Source: Cristatella mucedo (Eukaryota; Bryozoa; Phylactolaemata; Cristatellidae). From it: a DNA stretch of 64,000 nt. The stretch's first letter is position 1. Every line of letters begins with the position of its first letter. Below are positions 55,398 to 64,000 of this stretch, piece after piece. The DNA lies in NCBI GenBank assembly GCA_009760855.2, contig WPIO01000065.1:1278501-1342500 (forward strand), in the 5' to 3' direction. The translations under genes were made by a program, and so were the position numbers. The notes beneath the pieces were generated by a model that worked only from the letters and a program-made list of their open reading frames with translations, was not told where the DNA came from and ran no database searches.

Positions 55398-56167
55398 AGG
55401 TGGAAATCGCGTGTAAATAGCGCGCCCACAAGCGCCGCCCTATGCCGGCAGGCTCGTAGTGTTGGTCCGTCAGCAGCCACTGCCGGCCCCGGCTAGCTAG
55501 AGGATGGCTTGCCAGTCAAGAACAGATGATAAGGAATAATTCAAGAGTAACTTTCAAAAACAGTGCCTACGGCGGGACCTTTCAAAAAGATGCATGGAGC
55601 AGACACGGCTGTCTGCCCGGTGCGTGTAGCCACCGCATAGCTTTAGAGGTTTAGAAAGTGGCGGCAGTAGCACTTGCGTATGCGGCTAAATCAAAGTGCT
55701 CGCTTTTCCGACCGCTGCAACAGACATGAAAGTGAAGCCGGTCTAATCTACAGTTTGGCTGTCGTTGGAGCCAGTGCGGAGCTGCACTGGATCAGTGCGG
55801 TGCCCTCACTGACCGATCGGGCTAAGCTAACCGCCCGTAGCACAGATCGCCAACCACTCTCCACGCTTCGGACGACATGAAACACTGAAAATTCATCTCC
55901 GCCAGGAGCCATGGTGCTAAGCGGCCCCGTCTAGCCAAAAAAAATGTGGAACTACTGGAAAATTAATTACGCTCGGGTGCGCCATGAAGTATGTGGGCCG
56001 GATATGCATTTACCAGTCGAGGCGACGACTTGGCCTAGTATAGGCAAGGCGCCCTTAGTCCACGAAACCGCAATGACAGTGGTTCCCGAGAGCCGTTTCA
56101 GCTAGAACCGCTCCCTTCCGAGAGCCAACTGTAAATGGCACCGAGCACTCCGGTAGGTCGGAGACGT

Positions 56168-56232
<65 letters not shown>

Positions 56233-57517
56233 CACATGTAGCGGCTTTGTATTCTATACAACAATTGTTGGTATTGTCATTCTATCCCACATTATGTTTT
56301 TAAGAATCGCCGCACGTTTTGAAGAAGCCGGGATGTGTTGCAGCTTTGCCAGCTTTCGACCGCAGGTTCGATTAAACCAAAATATCTTTGAATTAGATCG
56401 CATTCAATTGCAATGTTTTAAAAATAAAAACAAAGATTACTGCTTCCGAAAGGAGAATAAAGCTGTATGCTTTGATATCGCGCATCCTTAGCTTAATTTC
56501 AAGGCCATAGAGGGTTTCAAAAAACGCTATCTATGTGGAAGTAATCGTAGTTCGGAGAAATGGCAACGACCCTTCTCTATTAATAGAGTTTTTGGGCTAC
56601 CTTCAGCTTGCTGTCTTGCACCAAGTTCTAACCAGGTTTTGAGAGCTACCCTATTAGATGGGCAATGTGGGGCCCAAACTCCATGAGACTAATCGCTTAT
56701 TTTTTCTGGGAAATACACCGGGCTCTATGCAGCTGCATACAGAAAGTAAGCATCGCGTTTTTCACAGTGGAGCAATTCTTGATAGATGATAGGTATTTAA
56801 CACCTAGATCTTTCTGAAGAGGCTAATCGCAGATTCCTTTCTAGTAGGCAGCCAAGTAAATAACAGTGCATTAAGTCTCTACGTGTATGTATCCATTTAG
56901 TTGCACACACAAACAAAAACACACACATATATATATATATATATATAATATCGAGAAAAGGATTTGTAACTAGTAATAGTATATTTATATTAGCCGGCGA
57001 TGCCCTATCCTGCAGGGGTTGAGCGTGCTATGCCGCTTAGGCTGTGAGTGCGCTATACAAAACTCTCCTGCGTAACACCCACGTGGTCTTTATGACTTTG
57101 TGGAGTTACAGACGGAGAAACATTAACATTACATTACCTCCCGGTTCAGGAACAGGGACCACGCGGCTTCCAAAACGGCAATGGCGCCAGAGGCGCAGTG
57201 CCGCTTTAATGCTGCCCTCTTGACTTTTTACCGACTTTAGGAAATACAGGAAGCCAGATCGAGGATTTCGGCGTTAAGAGTAGCTAGTGCCACGACCTAC
57301 TGCCGCCTTCCGCCCAGTCACTCGACCACCTGTCACTGGATGAATAAGCCTGAATGTATACTGTCTCCGACTTTCATCTCTGCAGTAACATGTGACACCT
57401 GTCTGTCACTTCGATGCAGAGCCTGCTGGTAAAAAGGCTCCACCGCCGAGTTACTCCTGAAAGCATTTGCATAAAACTAAGCAATAACCTTTTTTCCTTC
57501 GGTATTAAGTATTGTTT
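55398..57517. other. Unrecognised DNA with (AG)n and (AT)n
   Basis: (AG)n at 56171-56232, without the repeat-Y flank. A CA/TA stretch at 56906-56948. No supported gene. Confidence 0.5.
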
Positions 57518-59035
57518 CTAATAATAATAATAACAATGCACTTGATAAAGCGCCCTCAGAGAACTCAATCTCTCTCTAGGCGCTTTACATTTGCTGCAAA
57601 GGGAAAAGCGATTGAATCGTGAGTAAAATCATGCTTGAAAAACAGTGTGAACAACGTGGTTAGGAGTGACATGCACAGGGTCAGCATGTAAATGTGGTTA
57701 GTGGCAGCATGCACAGTGTCAGCACGCATAAGCACATCAAGGACGAATCACAGGGACCCACTAAATGCTGTCCTAAATAGGTGCGTTTTTAAGTTCTTTT
57801 TAAATGTGGTCGGGTCAGGGGATGTTCTGACGCAAGTCGGGAGGGAGTTCCAGGCTTTCAGAGCACACGAACTAAATGCACGGTCTCCAAAGGATTTGAG
57901 GTTTGTACGGGGTATTTGTAGACTGTTGGATTCCGAAAAAAGCGAGTGGTACGATGCATTGCCTGGTGGGGGAGTAGATCTGAGAGATAGGCTGGAGCCA
58001 AAGAATGAAGTGACCTAAACGTGATCGACAAAACTTTGAAGTCAATCCGTTGCTTGACTGGTAGCCAGTGCAGGTCGGCGAGAAGTGGTGTAATGTGGCA
58101 ACTGCGACGCTCATGACAGACAAGCCTAGCTGCAGAGTTTTGCACAAGCTGCAATCGCCTGATCGCACATGCCGGTAGGCCAGTGAGCAGTGAGTTGCAG
58201 AAGTCGAGACGGGATGTCATGAATGCATGGACCAACTTAGACGTGGCATCCTTATCTAAACAAGCCCGAATTTTAGCAATGTTATGAAGCTGAAAATAGG
58301 CGGATTTGACTGTGGAGCTGATATGGTCGTCTAACGAGAGGTCGCTTTGGAACATGACACCTGGATTTTGAGCTGATTCAACAGGAGATATGCTGGCAGA
58401 GCCAATTTTGAGCGTCAGCCTTTCCAATTTGTGAATCACACTGGGTTTTCCCATAACTAGTAAGCTAGTTTTATCATCGTTTAGTTTTAGAAAATTTTCT
58501 GCCATCCATGTGCGGATGTCATCAATACAGGCATAAGTGAGTTGAGAGAGTTTGAGGTGCTCGAAGGCTGGGAGGGATCAAAGCAAAGGTACAACTGATT
58601 GTCATCCGCATGGAAGTGAAAGCCTAGATTGTGCTTGGCAATCACATCAGCAAGAGGGAGAGAATAAACCGTGAAAAGAATCGGACCTAGCACGGAGCTC
58701 TGAGGTACCCCATATTTCACGTCAATACTCTAGAGTCTCCCACTGACATGGGACCTGTGCCATTGCAATGCAGTGCCAGTGATGCCCAGGCGAGATGAGA
58801 GGCGCTCTAGAAGAACTTTGTGATCGATGGTATCAAAAGCTGCCGAAAGATCGAGAAAAACAAGCAGAGACACTCTACCCATGTCTGCATTCCTAAGTAG
58901 GTTGTTGTATACCCTAAGCAATGCTGACTCTGTGGAGTGATTAGCTCTAAATCCAGACTGGAACTTACTGGCAAGGTGTGAAGTTTCGAAATGTGAGTTC
59001 AGCTGGTCCACCACGACCCGTTCCAGTGTCTATTT
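57518..59035 (-). mobile_element. Most complete LINE-A copy (RT to tail)
   Basis: Minus strand, tail at 57518-57535. The 5' end is truncated inside the RT at about 59035. Blocks in order: FQSGFRANHSTESALL, FLDLSAAFDTIDHKVLLERL (catalytic Asp), [29 protein letters not shown] (active-site ADD), then LNDDKTSLLVMGKPS, VQNSAARLVC, LHWLPVKQRIDFKVLS and the 3' end. The LSAAFDTIDH and ADD blocks with an ATT tail indicate the CR1/L2 group. One in-frame stop (58730-58732) and one frameshift near 58500 disrupt the RT; the endonuclease is absent. Confidence 0.9.
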
Positions 59036-61252
59036 CCAGTGTCTATTTCTTAATTGCTTATGACTCAGCAGTATAGAAAATGGCCATTTTCACTACACAC
59101 TTCTCTTTTGTGAACAGGGAAGTTACTAACTTGAATTTAACCCACTTCAGATGAAAAAATTGTCCAAGTCGCGTCTAGTGGTTCACATTTAGTCAACAAG
59201 AACGGCAAATGAATAAAAATTAACGTGTATTTCCTTTCAAGCCATACGAAAATGACCGTTCAAGAGCTATCAGAAATGAGTAAATGTTCTTGATTGGTAG
59301 CTGCACTGCAAATCGCTTGCGGGAAGAAAAAAAACCCAAACGTTGAACCCCGTCAGTTTTTTCCTTATACTGTCCTTTCCAACGTCGTTCAAAGTCCATT
59401 TTAACCTGGAGAAAGTGCTCCGCTACGTAAGCTCCTCTTTGTCCTCTTTGAGTTTTTCAAATGAACATCAAAGATACGGAGTCGGAGGTCATCTGCATAC
59501 CACTACCGGGCGTAGTTTAAGACCAGGGCTTGAACATGGTGCCCTCACAGATTGCAGCCTCCTTTCCATAACGAAGGAACTGCAGTGAACTACTTCGACG
59601 ATGATGACGACGGCTCCAAATTCGCTTTCTCCTCCCCGTCCAGCGTCTCGGTGAATTCTTCTCTCGGTGGTCTTCTCTAATTGTGGTCCGGCTAATATAT
59701 CAGCTTGGACTTTTGGCCTCCGACGGCTGCGGAAAGACATGCTAGTGGTAATCAAAAGCTGCGAATTTATTGCCTAGAGCCCTGAATAATTGTTTGATGA
59801 GACCCAACTCGGGATGCTGTGATGACATAAGTACCTTCCTGAGTGTCTACCAGCGACTTCGCTTAATTTTGTTCTTCCCTACAGAAAATTCGGTCCGCAT
59901 GGCTAGTCCCTTGTCTAACAAGGTGCCTCAGTGTCCGGAATGTCGCACAGGTAAAGAAAAATAGGAAACGCTGTGAAACCGCCTTGGGGCCCATCAGACA
60001 CGAGACCATTTTGAAGTCTCCAATGACTTCTCAGCCATCATCAAAATACTTAAAGGGACTCAACAACATCATGACACTGGTTGTAGTTCTCTTTAATGAG
60101 GACAGAGTGAGCTATAGGGAGAGATGGGTATTTATTTCCGTTATGAAACAGTGCAGCTTTGAGGCTCGTGAATAAAATGTCTATGACTAAGAACGATTCC
60201 CTCGGGTTACAAGTGATTTATTTATCCTTGAATTGAATAGGACACATAATTTCTGATGCACAGCCTTCTTTCAGAATGAAGAAGGTGGAAAAAGTTGGTG
60301 ATAATTTATTTCACTTTTTACTTCATGTAATCTAATGTATCTCCGTCTGTAACTCTACAAAGCCCAAAAAGAACATGTTGCGTTATGCAGAAGAGTTTTG
60401 TATAGCACACTAAAAGTCTAAGTGATTTTTGGTACGCATTCGGCAGCCGACAGACTTCACCTCTCGCAAAAACAGAGAAAGTGATAAGCATAGTTGAATC
60501 AGGAGAGCAGTTGAGGTAGTGAGTAGTATGCAAGTAGCAGCTCAGGACCGCTGAACAGGATGTGCCAGAGTCGGCAGCAGGAGCATAGATGTCACTGCAT
60601 AAGAATTGCGAAAGTGAGTTCCACAGTCTAGGACTTAGCTTCGATTGGTCATGCAGAGGCTTGAGTTGCTTGAGAGTCGCGAGCCTCTTCTTCTGCATAC
60701 AGCACGATGGTCACTTTTAGCTTCACAGCTGCAAGCGCAAGCAAGCATGACCGCGACAGCAAACAAGGGATTCGTGAAGGGAACTCACGCGATCGACTAT
60801 TTGTCTGTCGGTCGGTCGGTCGGTCGGTCGGTCGGTCTGTCTGTCGGTCGGCGAGAGGTCTCTCTTTGGCCACGTTGGTCGCGCTGGCCGAGCTCGGTCC
60901 AGCAGCTACTAGACCGGTTTTTTAAGCAGTTAACTTTTGCGTACGTAACCGCCGGTCGGACGGTCGGCACCAGTTCTCGCGACGTTGTCGACTTCCCAGG
61001 TAAATCCGCCGATGTAACGTGCAGCAGTGAAGTACGCGGATCGGTCGCAGTTTATCCAGCCAATGATTGGGCGGTACGCAGACAGGACTATTAATTTCAT
61101 ACCGCGGCGGTTTTTTCGATGCCCACCGCTGCTGAGGTCATTGAGGTCATTGCTGAGGTCATAGGCCTTGCCGATGCCAAAAGCACTTACGCGGGCAATG
61201 TTCAGCAACAGAGCCACACTGGTCGCCACACCGCTGCCGCCGAATCAATCTC
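59036..61252. other. Mostly unrecognised DNA
   Basis: Contains one candidate exon (59885-59950) and a (TCGG)n tract at 60806-60852. No other gene is supported. Confidence 0.45.
59885..59950 (+). CDS. Candidate 66-base exon with a CPEC motif
   Basis: A strong acceptor (TTTTGTTCTTCCCTACAG ending 59884) is followed by 66 bases and a donor CACAG|GTAAAG (59951). The frame holding ATG 59899 reads NSVRMASPLSNKVPQCPECRTG across the exon. CPxC pairs occur in RING, B-box and related zinc domains and in extracellular modules; one short exon cannot decide. No partner exon was found within a few kilobases. Confidence 0.35.
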
Positions 61253-61640
61253 TTAATAATAATAATGCACTTGATAAAGCGCCCTGAGAGAACTCAATCA
61301 CTCTCTAGGCGCTTTACATTTGCTGCAAAGGGAAATGCAATTGAATGGTGAGTAATATCATGCTTGATAAACAAACATGAATAACATGGTTAGAGGTGAC
61401 ATGCACAGGGTCAGCATGCAAATGTGGTTAGTGGCAGCATGCACAGTGTCAGCACGCATAAGCACATCAAGGACGAATCACAGGGACCCACTAAATGCTG
61501 TCCTAAATAGGTGTTTTTAAGTTCTTTTTAAATGTGGTCAGGTCAGGGGATGTTCTGACGAAGGTCGGGAGGGAGTTCCAGGCTTTGGGAGCATACGAAC
61601 TAAATGCACGATCTCCAAAGGATTTGAGGTTTGTACGTGG
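61253..61640 (-). mobile_element. LINE-A 3' fragment
   Basis: AAT tail (61253-61265), stem-loop, 3' UTR sub-repeats and the coding block for NLKSFGDRAF (ends about 61640). Little diverged. Confidence 0.9.
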
Positions 61641-62178
61641 CTTTTTCAATAGGAGACTCGCTCAATCGCATGTCGTCGATATACATATGATCGTTCGAGA
61701 TGTCAGCAAAGCGACATGCAATAGCTCCTTGAAATACCCCTGGAGTTGAGGAAATGCTTCATTGCAAGGCCAAGAATCTATAGCGTCCAAACGGCGTGAA
61801 AAAGTCATTAAAAGACTGCTGGCTTTGTCAAGTGCCGTCTGCATGAACCCTGAAGTCTAGAGTTCTGAAATACCTGGAGCCCGGCAGACTGATATCGATC
61901 TCTTTGGTCGTCTAAAGCTGCGAGTGAATCGCCGCGCTGAATCGCATCCTTCAGTGCCCTCGGATCGCTGCAGACGCGGGAGCCTGTGTGCGCCTGGCGT
62001 TGTGACCAACACAATCGGGCTGACACAGGCTGAGGCCTCGGCAAATTTGAAAACGAGATGGTCCTTCACCCAGAGCCTAACTGTGGTCCTAGAGGTGATC
62101 TCAGTCATTAAAAAACTCCCGAGACGAACCGCTTGAATAATAACCGGCAAGGTATTTCGTCACTTAGTTTTCACTCAT
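61641..62178. other. Unrecognised DNA
   Basis: No supported gene or repeat. Confidence 0.5.
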
Positions 62179-62280
62179 TTGGTACGCATTTCGGCCTAAT
62201 TAACAAGCCGATTGGGTAAGCGTCTCGGCCTAATTAAAAAGCCGATTCGGTACGCGTTTCGGCCTAATTAACAGGCCGAT
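62179..62280. repeat. Three 33-35-bp units, each a TAATTA-centred palindrome
   Basis: Each unit contains TCGGCCTAATTAA-A(A/G)GCCGA, an inverted repeat around TAATTA, preceded by a variable TTGGTACGC-like spacer. Units at 62179-62211, 62212-62245 and 62246-62280. Confidence 0.85.
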
Positions 62281-62639
62281 TTCGCCGTGGGTTGTTCGCC
62301 AGAGTCTCACACTGCTTTTCGCCTCATGATTATCAGGTGCACCCTTACTAGTAAGCTTGTTTGGGAATTTATTGCGCTCCGTGACCTTATTTGTATTTCT
62401 TTGGTTTTACAATGACTGCGGCTCCGCTTACCGTAGGAAAGAAATTTCGCGGATAATCGAAGGTCGCCGATTCCTTATCTGAGGCCATGAAAAGTCACTT
62501 CACAGAGTCACACATTTTATGTGCTCTCGTCGCTTCAGCTGGAGTCTCGCGCAGGGCAGGAAGCGAGTCGACGATCGCCTCCAATTTGTTCTCTTTAAGA
62601 CTGAGCGAAAGCGGGGGAGCGGAAGCGAAACTCGTGCCT

Positions 62640-62925
62640 CTAACCCACAGCTCTCCATCGCCTCTAACCCACCGCTCTCCATCGCCTCTAACCCGCCGCT
62701 CTCCATCGCCTCTAACCCACCGCTCTCCATCTCCTCTAACCCACTGCTCTCCATCTCCTCTAACCCACCACTCTCCATCTCCTCTAACCCACCACTCTCC
62801 ATCTCCTCTAACCTACCGCTCTCCATCTCCTCTAACCCACCGCTCTCCATCGCCTCTAACCCACCGCTCTCCATCGCCTCTAACCCACCGCTCTCCATCG
62901 CCTCTAACCCACCGCTCTCCATCTC
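62640..62925. repeat. 24-bp minisatellite, about 12 units, open in several frames
   Basis: Unit CTCTAACCCACCGCTCTCCATCGC-type (24 bases written across unit variants). Because 24 is divisible by 3, the frames stay open: Leu-Thr-His-Arg-Ser-Pro-Ser-Pro or Ser-Asn-Pro-Pro-Leu-Ser-Ile-Ala on plus, Met-Glu-Ser-Gly-Gly-Leu-Glu-Ala on minus. Which, if any, is translated cannot be told. Confidence 0.85.
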
Positions 62926-63437
62926 CGTTCACTCGCGGTTACCCGAACGCCCCATCAAACGACTGCAGCGGCAGAGCCAGCATGCCTCATCCGAAGATCA
63001 ATGCGACACATCCGGAGATCGACGTGCACAATCCGGAGATCAACTCGCCACACCATCGGCTAGTGGCTATGTCAATCATCGAGCAAGCTATGTCAATCGT
63101 CGAGCGGTGGCGCAAGTGCAGTGCGACGCGGATGCCCGAATGGTAAGGAGCAGCTCAGTCAGTGAGCGACCTCGAAACTACAGCTTTGGTTTGGCATCCG
63201 CACCGTGCGGATGTGTGCTGCCCGTGGCTGGTCACGCGACGAAAGCGGTCGGCTGTGACCGGTTCGGCTAGCCGTAGTTGGCATTGCATCCCCTGCCTCT
63301 GAGTTGTCATGAAGTGTTTCGCTCGCTCTGGTTGCAGTCGATGCGTATAGCCATGAATAGATTGGTCACACAGTCGCCGAAGCAGAAGCCCAGTTTGTCT
63401 CGTGAAGGAAATCCTCGAGGGGGAAGCAGTGCGCTTG
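62926..63437. other. Unrecognised DNA
   Basis: No supported gene. The open frames entering from the 24-bp array run on to 63146 and 63271 without a recognisable domain. Confidence 0.45.
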
Positions 63438-63571
63438 CCCGCTACTCAAGCCCCACTCCCGACTACTCCCCACTCCCGCTACTCGAGCCCCACTCCCGAC
63501 TACTCCCCACTCCCGCTACTCGAGCCCCACTCCCGACTACTCCCCACTCCCGCTACTCGAGCCCCACGCCG
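63438..63571. repeat. 37-bp minisatellite, 3-4 units
   Basis: Units built from CCCGACTACTCCCCACTCCC and GCTACTCGAGCCCCACT, nearly identical. C/T-rich on the plus strand. Confidence 0.9.
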
Positions 63572-64000
63572 GTTAGGTGCGCTAGGTACATGATAAGTAG
63601 GTCGCACTGCCTTGAGCATTCCAGGCGAGATCCTAATCGCCGCCGTGCGAGTCTTCAGTTCGTTGGCGTGCGCTGGACTGAGTTACTAAGCGTTACGATT
63701 CGGGGATTTCCCTGCGATTTACGCTGAGGCGTACAATGCCGCCGCCGAGCGTCTGGCTCAGTCTTCATTCCACGCTCCCCACAAAGGCTCGCCTTGACAA
63801 ACGCACTGACGTAGTCCTGTCCACAGCTCGCTCTTACGGGATAAATGCCGTCCTTTAACTAGGCCACCCGCTTCCATAGTTGGGGCGAAACCCACGTAGG
63901 CCAAGGGCATAAAAAATATAGGTCAAAACTAGCGGCATAGGTTCAGGCTTCCGGTGGCCTTCATGGAACCCCTCGATGCCCCGATCGTCACTCCATCGGC

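Noticed and set aside
56055-56264. Third copy of microsatellite repeat Y
   Set aside because: (AG)n is present at 56171-56232 but neither flank matches the 17.3/30.3-kb flank.

Overview
The window looks like nuclear DNA from an invertebrate animal. The grounds are spliced-type signals (polypyrimidine/AG acceptors, GT donors), CpG-rich islands, long dinucleotide microsatellites, a CR1/L2-like LINE family, two tRNA-derived SINE families, a Ty3/Gypsy LTR retrotransposon and a virus-like element of the Maverick/F54H12.2 type. The species cannot be named from sequence alone. No rRNA gene, genuine tRNA gene or CRISPR array was seen. Almost everything recognisable is mobile DNA in different stages of decay; host coding sequence is sparse and tentative.

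Layout. 1-4935: AT-rich relic of a large virus-like element, running off the left edge. It holds a DDE integrase, a divergent zinc-ribbon ORF, a phage-tail-fibre-like protein, a lambda-exonuclease/YqaJ-type nuclease, a capsid-like protein of the F54H12.2 family and small basic or structural ORFs, all broken. 4936-12280: GC-richer non-coding DNA with two opposed LINE copies, a SINE, a ~540-bp tandem duplication with an inverted partial copy, and G/T-rich telomere-like tracts. 12456-16756: a young, structurally complete LTR retrotransposon on the minus strand (290-bp LTRs about 1% different, 5-bp target duplication CCCTG). It sits inside a LINE copy and has a textbook -1 frameshift signal between gag and pol. 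17-31 kb: more LINE/SINE copies, a microsatellite-carrying dispersed repeat (17.3 and 30.3 kb) and a CpG-rich candidate first exon of a type II membrane protein (21.3 kb). 31-46 kb: largely unrecognised DNA with CpG islands, a second and unrelated LINE reverse-transcriptase relic (34.9-35.95 kb), a pogo-like short DNA element (39.1 kb) and a perfect 16-bp hairpin (42.9 kb). 46-64 kb: LINE copies, two of which (with one at 23 kb) illustrate nesting or the best preserved RT (57.5-59.0 kb); SINEs; a possible von Willebrand A-domain exon (51.7 kb); a possible CxxC exon (59.9 kb); and several minisatellites (53.3, 62.2, 62.6 and 63.5 kb).

How the parts relate. The LINE and SINE-1 share their 3' tail, including a two-step stem-loop, so the LINE probably mobilised SINE-1. 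SINE-1 copies have landed inside LINE copies at least twice, and the LTR element landed in a third. The virus-like block has the gene set of a self-contained integrating DNA virus or Maverick. Its phage-like fibre repeats and exonuclease make it the most unusual part of the window.
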